Of a DNA stretch of 64,000 nucleotides, positions 1-11,703 are shown one piece after another. The stretch comes from Cervus elaphus. Taxonomy: Eukaryota; Chordata; Mammalia; Artiodactyla; Cervidae. Position 1 is the first letter of the stretch. Every line of letters begins with the position of its first letter. Both the position numbers and the translations under genes were made by a program. The DNA lies in contig NC_057842.1 of the NCBI RefSeq assembly GCF_910594005.1, positions 63,874,777 through 63,938,776 of the forward strand. The letters run 5' to 3'. The notes below the pieces were generated by a model. It worked only from the letters and a program-made list of their open reading frames with translations. It was not told the DNA's origin and ran no database searches.

Positions 1-439
1 CAGGTGTTGAATGAATTCAAGATAAATTTACACTTGATCATTTGAATGTACAACAAATGATCCTGATATCATCTAACTTGTCATTGGATATATGTTTAGC
101 TTTCTATAGATTGCTTTATAGGAAGTCACTTACTGTATTCTTTGATTTTTTTCCATAGTCCTCGAAGTAGTTTGTCTAACATAGGGGTAATGCCTTAACC
201 ATCCACAGGCAGTGCTGTTTCATTAAACATGTAATGTGGAATTTGGAATCAGAATTTAGCCAGATTTTCTTTCCTGTTCTTATAACCAATTAGTCCTTCC
301 AATAACCAAATGCTTAAGTAATTTACCAACTTTTTCGTAGATTTTAGCAACTTAGAAATTTGTTATGAAATAAAAAATGAAAATGTTGATTTTACAGTAT
401 TAACTTACATAGAAATGTTATAAAAAAATAGCTTAAAAT
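1..439. other. No recognised feature
   Basis: AT-rich sequence with no repeat family, exon or RNA gene that I can recognise. Confidence 0.5.
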
Positions 440-1942
440 GTAACTCTTTGCAGATGATGATATTATATACAAGAAACCCTAAAGACTCTACTAAGAAACT
501 GTTAGAACTAATAAAAGAATTTAACAAAGTTGCAGGATACAAAGTCAATATACAAAAATCTGTTGCATGTCTATACACTGACAATGAATTATCAAAAAAG
601 AGGAATTAAGAAAATAATCCCATTTCCAATTACATGAAGCATAAAATATTTATGAATTAATGTAACCAAGGAAGTGAAAGATCTATGCATTTAAAACTAT
701 AATACATTGATGAAATAAACTGAAGACACAAAGAAATGGAAAGATATTTGGTGTTCATGGATTGCAAGAATTAACATTGTTAAAACAGCCATGCTATCTA
801 AAGCAATCTATAGAAATTCAAATATTTCAATTATTTATTGAATTTCAATTATTTATTGAATCTATAGAGATTCAGTGCAATCTGTATCAAAATTCCAAAG
901 GCATTTTTCACAAAAATGGGGGAAAAAAAACCTTAAAATTTATATGAAACCAAATAGCCAAAGCAATCTTGAGAAAGATGAACAAAACAAGAAGCAACAC
1001 ACTCCCTGATTTCAAATGGTATTACAAAGCTATAGTCATCAAAATAGTATGGTTTTAGCATTAAAACATACAAGTCAAAGGAACACAATATAGAGCCAAA
1101 AGTAAATCCCCACTTCTGCGGTCAATTACTTTGTGACAAAGAGCCAAGAATATGCAGTGGCATATCTTCAATAAATGACAGAGGGGAAACTGGATAGCTA
1201 ATACAAGAGAGTGAAACTGCACCCCTATATTATACAATACACAAAAATCAACTCTAAATTGATTAAAAATTGAATGTAAGACCTGAAACCATAAAACTCC
1301 TAGGAGAAAGCATAAATGGTAAATTCTTTGACATTGGTTTTGGTGATATTTTCTTGGATTTGACCCCAAAAGCAAAAATAACAAATGTGACCACTTCAAA
1401 CTAAAAAGCATCTACACAGCAGAGGAGAGCATCAGCAAAATGAAAAAACAACTATTATGAAAAAACCACAAAAATAGCAAGCATTACCAAGAATATAAAG
1501 AAAAGGGAGCCCTTATGCAATCTTGGCAGGAATGTAAACGGGCACAGCCACTATGAAAAACAATGTGGAGATTTTACCAAAAATTAAAAGTAGGACTACC
1601 ACATGACTCAGCAATTCCATTTCTGGGATATATCTGAAAGAAATGATTGAATACTACAGGGGGAAAGGAAGGGTGGAGGGATAGGGGAAAGGGATACTTA
1701 GGGAGTCTGGGACCGACATGAACACACTGTTGTATTTAAGACGGATAACCAACAAGATCTACTATATAGCACAGGGAACTCTGCTCAATGTTACATGACA
1801 GCCTGGATGGGAGGGGAGTTTAGAGGAGAAAGGATGCATATATATGTATGGCTCGGTCCCTTTGCTGTCTACTTGAAACTACAACAACGTTGTTAATTGG
1901 CTATACTCCAATAAAAAGGAAAAAGTTAAAAAAAAAAAAAAC
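440..1942 (+). mobile_element. L1 LINE, 5'-truncated, 3' end present
   Basis: The left part reads as the end of an L1 ORF2 reverse transcriptase: an FADD catalytic motif is readable at about 447-458, followed by the usual downstream segments, all broken by stops and frameshifts. The right part (about 1730-1927) is an artiodactyl-type L1 3' UTR and ends in a 14-base A run (1928-1941). Sequence between about 1460 and 1560 jumps relative to normal L1 order, so it is internally deleted. It is dead. Confidence 0.85.
824..859 (+). repeat. 18-bp tandem duplication inside L1
   Basis: Two identical 18-bp units (824-841 and 842-859) lie inside the L1 ORF2 remnant. They are bracketed by near-copies of the phrase ATCTATAGAAATTCA. 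This is a local slippage event. Confidence 0.85.
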
Positions 1943-2493
1943 TGGGAAAAAAATGCTTTGCTGAAAAGTTTTGGAGAGTTTGGGGTTTTGGGGGGGTAGT
2001 ATAAGCCACTGTCTCCTTGAATGCCTCCACAATAAGCCTTTCTCTGTTTCAAAAAATAATACGATAGTGACATTAAAAGAAAATATGAATAGTTTTTTAA
2101 ACTATTCTTGAGATTGAGAAAGACCTCCAAGTATGTCACAAAATACAGAAACTGTAAAAATAAAGAAAAAGAAGAGAAGGAATCCACCCCCTTTCTTCAC
2201 TTTCTAGTTCCATTTGGGCCCGAGGGAATGGATGATACCATGGTTGATCTCTTCACTCTTCACTGAATCTAATGCTAATCTCTTCCAGAAACACCCTCAC
2301 AGATACACCCAGAAGTAATGTTTTACCAGCTATCTGGTCAACCCTTAGATCAAGTTATAACATTAACCATCACACCTGCCTTTCCAAGGTCATGAGAATG
2401 CCATCATATACACAGGCACCAAATTAGCAGTGAAGAAGAGGGAAAGGAAATAATTCTGGAAGCCTGATACTTTATCTAAAAGAGACTGGGTTT
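1943..2493. other. No recognised feature
   Basis: A purine-rich stretch and then mixed sequence follow the L1 poly(A). I see no gene or repeat family here. Confidence 0.4.
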
Positions 2494-2592
2494 TTGGCTT
2501 GCAAGATCTTAGTTCCCCAACCAGGGATTGAACCCAGGCCCCAGCAGTGAAAGCATCAAGTCCTAACCACTGGACTACCAGAGAATTTCCTA
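2494..2592 (-). mobile_element. CHR-type tRNA-derived SINE
   Basis: Read on the minus strand it starts with a CTGGTAGTCCAGTGGTTAGGA-like head (A box) and carries the B-box phrase GGTTCAATCCCTGG, as in Cetartiodactyla CHR SINEs. It is the short, roughly 100-bp form. Confidence 0.85.
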
Positions 2593-3290
2593 AAGAGATT
2601 GTTTTAAAAGAAAAAAGAAAATTTTAACCAGAAAAAACCTAAGTCACTCTTAATTGGGAAGTTTAAGTTATAGTTTCCATACTAGTGTGATAGAGGGTTA
2701 AAAGCAATAAAAGAAATCTTCATGATTTGGGATCTGTTAGTTTAATCTCAAAGCCTAGATAATACATGGAAAAGATCTGAACTGAAAAGATGGCAGTGAG
2801 AATGGACAGAAAATATCCAGGAATCCAGCTGAATGTAGACAGTATAGGAAAAAAGAAATCTAGGTTTCAAGGTTTCATGTTTGGATGCCTTACTTGACCA
2901 TGGTACTAGCCCTTGATATGTGTCCTGGCCTCTTCTGAGCTCATTATTGAGGGGTGGAGCTGTTAACTATGAATCTTCTAACTATGTGACAGGGAAGATG
3001 TAGGAAAGACAAATAGCATCTCTTTCCCCACCATCTCTTTACCATCCCTTTCAGGGCTGAAAGCTGGTCTCACGGAAATGCTACTTTTTCCAGAAAATGC
3101 TGGCCTAAGCTTGACTCTGTAGTTCATCTGTGAAAAATCTGGGGTAAGATTTCAATAATGACAAGAAACTGGAAAACTTAATCTATAAGAGTTGAATCCC
3201 TCTCTAAAGCTTGCAGAACCCAGTTTATTCTGGGTCTTGTAGTGGGTACCAAATTAGTGATCCTTCTCACTCCCTGCTAAAAAAAAAAAA
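2593..3290. other. No recognised feature
   Basis: Mixed-composition sequence ending in an A run (3280-3292). No repeat family or exon recognised. Confidence 0.4.
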
Positions 3291-3410
3291 AATTCCCTAG
3301 TGGTCTAGTGGTTAGGACTCTGAGCTTCCACAGCTGGGGGCCAGGTTCAATCCCTGGCCAGCAAACTAAGCTCCTGCAAGCCACACAGTGTAGACAAAAA
3401 AAGAAATTTT
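3291..3410 (+). mobile_element. CHR-type tRNA-derived SINE, short form
   Basis: The head is TTCCCTAGTGGTCTAGTGG, the B box is GGTTCAATCCCTGG, and the tail is A-rich. Confidence 0.85.
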
Positions 3411-4787
3411 TTTAAATAAAACATTTTTTAAAGTTCATTTGTTAACATTTAAAGTAGCCTAGGTATCTACTTTTTTGTATATTGAAAAATCCCCTTCTTT
3501 TCTGCTACAGTTTTGCAGTCCATGTACTGACTTCCATTGAGAATGCACTGCTTGCCTTTATAATAATGAGATGATCTTACCCACAAGGATGTCTCTCACT
3601 TCATGGTCTCAACCAACAGATTATGTCAGAATATATCACAAGCCCCTTTATATCTATACAAGGCATAAATGCACATAATGCTGACGAACAGGAATAGTTT
3701 CCTTGTAGTTTGCTGATTCAAAGCAAAGAAGAGGGCAGATAACTTTGGCATGTTAAGAAGAATGACGCAGTACAAAGACCTGAGATAATAATTTAGGTGA
3801 AAAACAGAGCAGGTCCTTGAAGGAAAAGTGGATCGAATTTGGAAATGGAACCTCACGTTTACCCACAGTGCCAAGCTGAATGTGTTAATCAGGCTTCTTG
3901 TTTACTGTCAAGTAACCTGGAGTCCTTACATACTAAGCAAGAAAAATAGCAGTAGGTATGTGAGCTGGCGCACCTCTGAATTTTGCTTCCAAGTCTTCCC
4001 AAGTGTCCAGTTTTTGTCTGAGAACAGATGTGAACTTGACAATGAAGTTATATGACTCTGACCTGTGCCCTCCTTATTTTCTCTGCCTCTACCCAAGCAT
4101 CACAGCTTTATGCCCCCACAGATTTTTAATGCCTGAAATTAGACAATAGCTTCATTCAAGCTGATTCCAAGAACAGAAACAAACTCTACCAAGTTTGCAC
4201 TAGACAACAGTCATCTTAACTGTGGAATGTGATTTGACATAATTTTTCCAGTATAGCAGTCTGATTTAACCAAGTGATAATTTAGGTTAAGTTGCCCCCT
4301 AGAGGCAGCCAGAAAGAAAAAAAAAACTAAAACTGTCAAGAAATAATAATAGAAAGTCCAAATAAAAACGTTAGAAAACAGAAAATGCAAACATGGATAA
4401 CAGAATTCGTCTATTTTACATATTTCCATTTTTCAGAAGAAAGGAGGTAGGATCTTTAATCATCTGTTGTATATAAATATTTACTCCAACTGCTGAGATA
4501 CAATTTTTTTTAAATTCTGTTCTCCCAAAAAATGACCTGGTAAATTTGTATCACTCAGTAATTAAACTACAAACGAGATGGGTAGAGGCTAAATAAAGAC
4601 AACAGACAATCAGAATAGATGACTTTCCCAGAAATAAATATCAATTTCTGCATCCACATTTGATTTAACAAAACAGTGTGACTTTTTTATATTGCTAAAA
4701 TTTTTAAAGTTTTGTTTTTATGTCATTAAGAAACCTTTTGAGTATCACTTCACTATACCCAGTGATCCAATTTAAAAATGGCTTTTA
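3411..4787. other. No recognised feature
   Basis: About 1.4 kb of unassigned DNA. Short open frames at 3626-3874 (minus) and 3828-4055 (plus) overlap on opposite strands and show no domain. Confidence 0.4.
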
Positions 4788-4987
4788 GGGATTTCCCTGG
4801 TGGTTCGGTGTCTAAAGCTCTGCACTCTCAATGCTGGGAGCCTGAGTTTGATCCCTGGTCAGGGAACTATTAATAAATCCCACGTGCCGCAACTAAGAGT
4901 TTGCCTAAGGCAACTAAAGATCCTGCATGCTGCAACAAAGATCAAAGACCCCATGTGCCACAACTAAGACCTGTCATAGCCACATAA
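4788..4987 (+). mobile_element. CHR-type SINE, long form, degenerate
   Basis: The head is GGGATTTCCCTGGTGGTTC and the B box is TTTGATCCCTGGTCAGGG. The body is the repetitive GCCGCAACTAAG / TGCAACAAAG type of the longer CHR SINEs. Confidence 0.85.
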
Positions 4988-5913
4988 AGAAGTAATCTTT
5001 CAAGGCTTTCAATCAAGGCCAACAAGGAGGTGCTGATGCGTTGCTTTATTTGGCATGCATAACGTAGCTGGAATTTTCCATCTCCAAGTAAGAACCTAGT
5101 GCAATCCTCATTCCCTGATAAGAGTTCTAAAGGAAAGAAAAGGACAAGTTTAATGATCACTGAAAGCAGTCGGCCTGCAGTACTGTTGACTACAATTTAG
5201 ATCAGGAAGCAGCCTGCAAGCAAAGCGGGTCTGGTTCCATCACAGTTATTAATATTTTCAATCAACAGTATTTTCGTTTGTGGAAAAAAATTAATGCCAG
5301 GTATAAAAGAGGAGTTCAAAAGCTCAAGCTGAAATTAAGAAGTGATTTAGAGAAAGCAGCATAAAGCTGATTTGAAAATGATGCATATTTAGAATCTAGA
5401 AAAAATAAGCCTCAGAGTTCATGAGCTGGGAGAAGGGACAGAGCTGGTGATTGACCATTTCTTGGGTAATGATTAATGTATATGAAATGCAATTTACTAA
5501 CTGGTAAATATTCACTCCTTTCATAGTATAATGGTTTCCATATTCTAAAAGAGATCTCTAAAATTAAATCATCTAATGAACATTTCTTTTAAAACAAAAA
5601 GTCACTGAACATTGAAGTTCATATTCTATTGGGTTTCTACACAAGTATGTCACACATCTCAATAAATTTTTAAGATCAATTGCTTACTTGCCCAGTTTGT
5701 ATCTGTCAGTTGCGGTTACATATATACCACACATCACTTAGTATGTTAAGTGATCAACAACTTGCATGCAAAGCAGCAATAAATATTTTAAAATGAAAAA
5801 TACATTTCTGTAGTTGTTAAAATTAGATAACTTCAAATTACAAAGAACAAAAATTAATACAATTTGTTCTATGCTTTGAAAATTTCTAGATGTAGCTCAA
5901 ATTGAGATTTCAT
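4988..5913. other. No recognised feature
   Basis: AT-rich unassigned sequence. The minus-strand frame at 4942-5160 starts inside the SINE and is not credible as a gene. Confidence 0.4.
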
Positions 5914-5975
5914 AGGGAATTCCCTGACTGAACAGTGGTTAAGATTCCACATTTCACTGACACGGCCAAAAAAAT
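5914..5975 (+). mobile_element. CHR-type SINE fragment
   Basis: Only the head (GGGAATTCCCTGACTGAACAG) and the GGCCAAAAAAA tail remain. The B-box region is deleted. Confidence 0.65.
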
Positions 5976-6471
5976 TTAAATTAACAAATTTATAAAAAGT
6001 AAGATTTGATGGATGGCAAAACTTCTAGGCCTCACATTTTATCTAAGATTTTGTTAGTAGCCTAATTGTGAATTGTTTAAGTGATACCTGGAAAGCCCAT
6101 TTCATCTAAAGTTTTCTTTTAATTTTCTGACATAATCCTTGCAACCTCCCTATTCAGACGCTGCTACTCTGAATGCTAGATGTCAATTGCAGTCTAGCCA
6201 GGTGCTCGGCTCTATATCGTCTCATATCTGACCCAGACTAGTGGTGGAGTTTGCACTTCAAACATTGCCAGTTGTTATGGTGGAGAGGAAAAAGCTATGG
6301 AGGGTCTCACATTGGCTATTAAATGTCTTGATCGTAAAGTGATACATACCATTTCTGATTACAACTAACTCATCCCATGGCTTGGTTGGGTGAGGACCCT
6401 CTTCTGGGTCACAGACTTCTCCTTGTGTCTTTACAGAATGGAAAGACCTAGGGATCTTTCTGGAGATATTT
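5976..6471. other. No recognised feature
   Basis: About 500 bp of mixed sequence with no family that I recognise. Confidence 0.35.
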
Positions 6472-6600
6472 CATAAGGGCACTAATCCCATTCATGAAGG
6501 CTCAGTCCTCATGACCCATTTCCTCCTAAAGTCCCCACCTCCTAATACCATCACTTTGGACATTAGGATTTTAAGAGGATACAAACATTCAGACCACAGT
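6472..6600 (-). mobile_element. MLT1-type (ERVL-MaLR) LTR fragment
   Basis: On the minus strand the fragment has the MLT1 phrase around CACCTCCTAATACCATCAC (seen here on the plus strand) and the opening segment of the LTR. The rest is missing. This is a very old LTR with no internal viral sequence attached. Confidence 0.75.
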
Positions 6601-6677
6601 AATCATCTCACAGAGTCTGTGGAATGTGGGAGTGGCTTAGCTGTGGTTCTGGTTCAGAACCTTTCATGAGGTTTGCT

Positions 6678-6852
6678 GTTGTTGCCGTTGTTCAGTAACA
6701 CAGTTGTGTCCGACTCTTTGTGACTCCATGGACTGCAGCACACCAGGCCTCTCTGTCCCTCACCATCTCCCGGGGTTTGCCCAAGTTCATGTCCGTTGCA
6801 TCAGTGATACCGTCCAGCTGTCTCATCCTCTGATGCCCTCTTCTCCTTCTGA
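6678..6852 (-). mobile_element. BovB LINE 3' fragment
   Basis: It contains the BovB 3'-end phrases GTTGTGTCCGACTCTTTGTG and GACTGCAGCACACCAGGCC in antisense. It is a short, 5'-truncated and fairly diverged copy. Confidence 0.85.
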
Positions 6853-7034
6853 GAAGAAGATTTGTTATTTTTGGTGAACTCCTTTGAGAAAAACAAACCC
6901 ACAGTCTAGAAGGAGACAATGGTCAATGGTTGCTGCCTAGTTCCTTAACAGCTGGGCCATACACAGGACCAGCCTTCTCATGCCCAAGTTCCCCTTATGA
7001 GACCTCCCTGCTCTTGAAGAAGAATAGTTTCAAT

Positions 7035-7305
7035 TCAGTTCAGTTGCTCAGTCGTGTCCAGCTCTTTGCGACCCCATGATCCACAGCACGCCAGGCCTCC
7101 CTGTCCATCATCAACTTCCGAGTTTACCCAAACTCATGTCCATTGAGTCGGTGATGCCATCCAACTATCTCATCCTCTATCATCCCCTTCTCCTCCTGCC
7201 CTCAATCTTTCCCAGCATCAGGGTCTTTTTAAATGAGTCAGCTCTTTGGTGGCCAAAGTATTGGAGCTTCAGCTTCAACATCAGTCCTTCCGATGAACAC
7301 CCAGG
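7035..7305 (-). mobile_element. BovB LINE 3' fragment beside an inverted repeat
   Basis: The 3' end (TTCAGTTCAGTTGCTCAG, antisense) lies at the left and the truncated 5' edge at 7305. That edge coincides with the outer limit of the 7306-7576 inverted repeat, so insertion and rearrangement may be linked. Confidence 0.9.
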
Positions 7306-7576
7306 TTGCTTATTAGACTGATGAGGGTATGAGGGTCCTGGGGAAGGCGAAGCACTTGGATGGGACTGCTCCCTGAGGACAAAGTGGTGGGAATGAGGAC
7401 TGGATTAAACCATTCTTCAGCATTACAAACTATTCTTCAAATACAAACTATTCAGCCAGTAACGCTGAAGAATGGTTTAATCCAGTCCTCATTCCCACCA
7501 CTTTGTCCTCAGGGAGCAGTCCCATCCAAGTGCTTCGCCTTCCCCAGGACCCTCATACCCTCATTCTAGTAAGCAG
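7306..7576. repeat. Long inverted repeat (hairpin), 101 bp perfect stem
   Basis: Positions 7321-7421 are the exact reverse complement of 7464-7564 (101 of 101 by eye). Homology continues outward to 7306 and 7576 after a 3-base indel. The 42-base spacer holds two copies of TACAAACTATTC (7425-7436 and 7442-7453). AAACTATTCTTC in the spacer (7427-7438) is the reverse complement of bases 7019-7030, which lie just beyond the 3' end of the neighbouring BovB. The arms are not a repeat family I know. Confidence 0.95.
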
Positions 7577-7627
7577 ATGTTTGTCCACAAAAGAAAGAAT
7601 TCTGAAAAATAGCCTTCAGATAAATGT

Positions 7628-8152
7628 GTAAGGAAGTTGTGATACACATACACAATGGAATATTACTCAGCTATAAAAAGGAACGCATTTGAATTAGTTC
7701 TAATGAGTGGATGACCCTAGAGCCTGTTATACAAAGTGAAGTAAGTCAGAAAGAGAAAGACAAATATCATATATTAACGCATATATATGGAATCTAGAAA
7801 GATAGGACAGATGATCCTACATGCAGGGCAGCAAAGGAGATGCCGACATAAAGAACAGACTTCTGGACACAGTGAGGCAAGAAGAGGGTGGGGTGATTTG
7901 AAAGAACAGCATTGAAACATATATATTACCACATGTAAAATAGATAGCCAGTGGGATTTGCCGTATGACGCAGGGAACACAAAGCCAGTGCTCTCTGGCA
8001 ATCTAGAGAGGTGGGATGGGAAGGGCGGTGGGAGAGGGGTTCAAGAGGGAGGGAGCATATGCATACCCATGGCTGCTTCATGTTGATACATGGAAGAAAC
8101 CATCCCAGTATTGTAAAGTAATAATCCTCTAATTAAAAATTTTTAAAAAGAA
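7628..8152 (+). mobile_element. L1_BT-type L1, 3' end only
   Basis: It shows the end of L1 ORF2 (ACACAATGGAATATTACTCAG phrase) followed by the bovine 3' UTR. It ends near 8152 with ATTGTAAAGTAATAATCCTC and an A/T-rich tail. It is strongly 5'-truncated and noncoding. Confidence 0.85.
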
Positions 8153-8924
8153 ACAGAAAGAAAAAATTCTGAGAAAGGGAAGATACCAGCTGAAATAAAC
8201 AACATTTTTTTTCACTCCTGAAATTACTACCATAAAGCAAGATAAAACCTTAAGAGCCATGTGGAGAATTTAAGTGCCCAAATGGTTAGTTATCACAAAC
8301 TTATAGCAAGATGCCTAATGACTTCCTATTTAGGTTAAAAATATTATTTAAATCGATTAAACAATACAGTTTCACGCTGCTTGTGAAAAATGCTAGGGGT
8401 CTCAATGAATGTCTGAATAAAACAGAGAGGAAAAATTCTCATCCAGGATTTTCAGGCAAAAAGGATCCTATCTTTAAAGCCAGAGCAAATTTGCATAGTA
8501 TTAGGGCAGGACCGAAGAGAAGGCCACGTTGGTTGAAATAGTAAGCTAAACCAACTGAAGAGGGTAAATTACACATGGAAAGTTATTTCTGTTAACAAAA
8601 GTAGAGTTTTTTTGAAGGGAAAAAAGTGCTCTTGAAAAAGGACTTTGTCAAAGAAAAAACAGCTATGCCAGAGAGTCATTCACAAGTGTCACTCTTTTGT
8701 CTGGTATCAATGTTACAGATGATTTAGGATAAAAAAGTGTTCTGCAGTTATATGAAAATTCAGCCCTAATATGGAGGAAAAAACTGTTTTTGAAGGTTGG
8801 TTCAGTCACCACTTAGTGGCAGTTGTTGAGGATTAGCTAAAACGAGCATCATTAATCCTCAGTGGTGCTCTGGCCATCAGACGTCCTTGAAGATGTGGAT
8901 TCTAGATCAGAATGGTGTTTATAT
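8153..8924. other. No recognised feature
   Basis: Unassigned sequence. The 76-codon frame at 8311-8541 has no motif and no codon signal that I can see. Confidence 0.4.
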
Positions 8925-9125
8925 GCACCCATCCATTCATTCACTCATTCTTTCAATGACAAAAATTTGTTGAGAGCCTCCTATATGCTATAACAGGATT
9001 GGAGGATATATCAGGGAACAAGGCACTGCCTCTGACCCCAGTGTGCGTATAGCTTAGTGCAGGAAACAGACAGGCAACCAGCTGATTATAATGCAGGGTG
9101 GTTATGTTGGGCTAGGATAGTAATC
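8925..9125 (-). mobile_element. L2 LINE 3' end
   Basis: The antisense L2 signature is visible: CCATTCATTCACTCATTC, then TTTGTTGAGAGCCTCCTAT, then an AGGGAACAAGGCACTGCCTC-like stretch. It is diverged, as expected for this ancient family. Confidence 0.7.
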
Positions 9126-9158
9126 ATCAACCTTATCTAGCCCAACCTCCCTTTCTCC

Positions 9159-9171
9159 ATATATATATATA
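9159..9171. repeat. Short (AT)n run
   Basis: A 13-base alternating AT run just upstream of the next SINE. Confidence 0.8.
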
Positions 9172-9174
9172 TTT

Positions 9175-9293
9175 TGGGGGGGCCGTGCTACACAGCTTTC
9201 AGGATCTCAGTTCCCCAACAGGGACTGAACTCGGGCCCCAGCAGTGAAAGCACTGACTCCTAACCACTGGACTGCCAGGGAATTCTCCCACCA
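9175..9293 (-). mobile_element. CHR-type SINE, short form
   Basis: On the minus strand it reads CCCTGGCAGTCCAGTGGTTAG, followed by a B-box-like phrase and AACTGAGATCCTGAAAGC. Confidence 0.85.
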
Positions 9294-9387
9294 TCCTTTT
9301 CTATAATGATTTGTAATGTTCCCTTTACTATACTTAAATAAAGTTTGCAGATAATATAAACTATCTGAACACATATTTTTTAACGTA

Positions 9388-9872
9388 TCTTTTTCTTTTT
9401 TTTTTTGGTGTATAGTTGCTTTACAATGTTGTATTACTTTCTGCTGTAAAACAAAGTGAATCTGCTATTACATACATATGTTCCCTCCCTCTTGGACCTT
9501 CCTCCCACCCACCTCCCACCCCACCCCTCTGCTGCTGCTGCTAAGTCGCTTCAGTCCTGTCCGACTCTGTGCAACCCCATAGACGGCAGCCCAACAGGCT
9601 CCCCCGTCCCTGGGATTCTCCAGGCAAGAACACTGGAGTGGGTTGCCGTTTCCTTCTCCAATGCATGAAAGTGAAAAGTGAAAGTGAAGTTGCTCAGTCG
9701 TGTCCGACTCCCAGCGACCCCATGGCCTAGGTCCCACCAAACTGAGCTGCCTGCCCCACACAGCAGGTTCCCGTTAGCTCTCAGCTTCATACAAGGCAGT
9801 GCACATGTGGCAATCCCACTCTCCCTGTTCATGCCACCTTCCTTTCCGCCCCCTAGTGTCCATATATCCTGA
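9388..9872 (-). mobile_element. L1 3' UTR, split by a BOV-A2 SINE
   Basis: The left part (9388-9528) is the antisense end of an artiodactyl L1 3' UTR with a T-rich lead (poly(A) on the minus strand). The right part (9727-9872) continues the same 3' UTR after the SINE at 9529-9726. Confidence 0.8.
9529..9726 (-). mobile_element. BOV-A2 SINE, part of the dimer
   Basis: It begins CTGCTGCTGCTGCTAAGTCG (antisense of the AGCAGCAGCAG end) and includes both repeated CGTGTCCGACTC-type ends joined by GTGAAAAGTGAAAGTGAAG. It is inserted into an L1 3' UTR, so it is younger than that L1. Confidence 0.9.
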
Positions 9873-10040
9873 ACACACATTTTTGAAACATTAAGATATG
9901 CCCTAAATACAATTAATATAAAGGAGAAGTAAAAGAGGTTAAAAATAGACATATTAAAATATACAAGTGTTCAGGCAAGAACACATTAGAAGATATTATG
10001 AGGAAGTTAGACACATACATATTTCTATCTATACTTAGTG

Positions 10041-10374
10041 CTATGGACTGAATTGTCAGTCCTAAAATTCATATGTTAAGCTCTAACACCCAGGTGATGT
10101 ATTGCAGTAAGGAAACAAGATTAAATGAGGTCGTAAGAGTGGAGCTCTGATCTTGAAGGATTAATATCCCTATAACTGGCGACACCAAAGAGCTGGCTCT
10201 TTCTGCCTCTCTGCCCTGTGAGGACACCGTGAGACGGGACGTTCTCACCAGAAACCAAATCAGCTAGCTCCTTGATCTTGGACTTCCTAGCCTCCAGACC
10301 TATAGAAAATAAATATCTACTGTTTAAACCACCCAGTCTGTGGCATTCTGTTATGGCATTCAGAACTAACACAC
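10041..10374 (+). mobile_element. MLT1-type (ERVL-MaLR) solo LTR
   Basis: It starts near TATGGACTGAATTGTCAG, contains the central CTTGATCTTGGACTTCC phrase and ends with CCACCCAGTCTGTGGCATT. It is a near-complete LTR length with no internal sequence. Confidence 0.85.
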
Positions 10375-11040
10375 TTAAAATCACCGTGAAAGAAACAGCT
10401 ACATACACAGACAGATTCCAGCATGTTGTATTGGCCTCAAAAGCCACAAACATCATTGCAGTCAGTAATACGATTTTCTGAAATGGTTTCCCTTTCTCTG
10501 AGGAAAGTTCCAAATGAAAAACACCATCATCTTCACTAGATTTACTTAGTAATCATAAATCTGGAAAATTCAGAGTTTATGTCAATGATGCAAAAAGTAC
10601 ATAGAGTTCATATGTAAAGTGAGTTTTGTTCTAGATTAGGTATGTATAAACGTCTTTTAACTGTCATTGTTCAGCATGACATTCGAAAGTCATACAAATG
10701 CGGGACAGTTCTTCATTGTGTGAGACTTTCACTTGTGCCAACATACTATCTCCCTTCACACAAAATTCTAGTAACACCTCATTGTGAAACAATCAAAAAA
10801 AGTCTCCATCAGTTTCACACTATCCCCCCGGAAGCAACACTGTCCCCACTGAAAATCACCATTCCAGGGTTTAGAAAGAGGGCGATCTGACACAGCTCTA
10901 GGGCCATAGAAGTATCAACAGAGAAAGTCACACCAGCTAACTGAGCCGGTGGGAATTGAAGGTGAGTGCACAAGCCTAATGGCGAGAAGGGTCAAAGGTG
11001 AAAGAGGGCACAGCGTCTTCAGGACACTGGAGACGTATCA
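10375..11040. other. No recognised feature
   Basis: Unassigned sequence of about 670 bp. The open frame at 10642-10890 has no recognisable domain. Confidence 0.4.
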
Positions 11041-11186
11041 ACATGGCTGGGACCTTACGTCACTGTGACATACACTTGCCAGCAGACTTGTGGACATAAA
11101 GAACAGATGTGTGGTTGCCAAGGGAGAGGTGGGGTGTGGAAGGGATGGGCTGGGAGGTTGAGGTTGACAGATGCAACCTATTACAC

Positions 11187-11334
11187 CTGTAAGATTCTCC
11201 AGGCAAGAATCCTGGAGTGGGTGGCCATTTCCTTCTCCAGAGCATCTTCCCAACCCAAGGATCAAACCTGCATCTCTTGCAACCCCTGCATTGGCAGACA
11301 GATTCTTTACCACTAGTGCCACCTGGGAAGTCCT
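11187..11334 (-). mobile_element. Bov-tA SINE
   Basis: On the minus strand it has the head TTCCCAGGTGGCACTAGTGG and B box, then CCACTCCAGGATTCTTGCC. It stops early compared with the roughly 200-bp full form. Confidence 0.9.
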
Positions 11335-11339
11335 TCAAC

Positions 11340-11412
11340 ATGTATTTATTATGTATATACATGCATATATATGTATTTATTATGTATATACACGCACATA
11401 TATGTATGTATG
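11340..11412. repeat. 30-bp AT-rich tandem duplication
   Basis: The unit ATGTATTTATTATGTATATA... occurs twice (starting about 11340 and 11371) with a few differences, followed by ATGTATGT repeats. Confidence 0.75.
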
Positions 11413-11584
11413 TATATGAGTCACCTTCCTGTGCAGCAGATATTAACATAGCATTGTGAACCATCAACACTTCAATTAAAAAATAAAATAAAAATCTAAA
11501 TGGATTTTCACTGCCATTTAAAACATGAAGAAAAAGAATCAAGCCTAAAAATCCTGTTGAAATGATACGGAAAGAACTGGTTTC

Positions 11585-11665
11585 TCTGTGGCTAATTCAT
11601 GCTGACGTATCACAGAAACCAACAGAGTGTTGTAAAGCAATTACCCTTCAATTAAAAATAAGTCC

Positions 11666-11668
<3 letters not shown>
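11585..11668 (+). mobile_element. L1_BT-type 3' tip
   Basis: Only the last roughly 80 bases of the 3' UTR are present (TTCATGCTGACGTATCACAG ... CAATTACCCTTCAATTAAAA). Confidence 0.75.

Positions 11669-11702
<34 letters not shown>
11669..11702. repeat. (TA)17 microsatellite
   Basis: A 34-base uninterrupted TA run, at or near the 3' tip of the L1 fragment. Length is likely polymorphic. Confidence 0.95.

Positions 11703-11703
<1 letters not shown>

Larger units (their letters stand above)
11041..11500 (+). mobile_element. L1 3' UTR, split by a Bov-tA SINE
   Basis: The left part (to about 11186) carries the phrases AAGAACAGATGTGTGGTTGC and GGGAGGTTGAGGTTGACAG. After the SINE the region continues through an AT-rich block to a TTCAATTAAAAAATAAAATA end. 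Confidence 0.7.

Noticed and set aside
9551..9952. A 133-codon minus-strand frame
   Set aside because: It runs through BOV-A2 and L1 3' UTR text.
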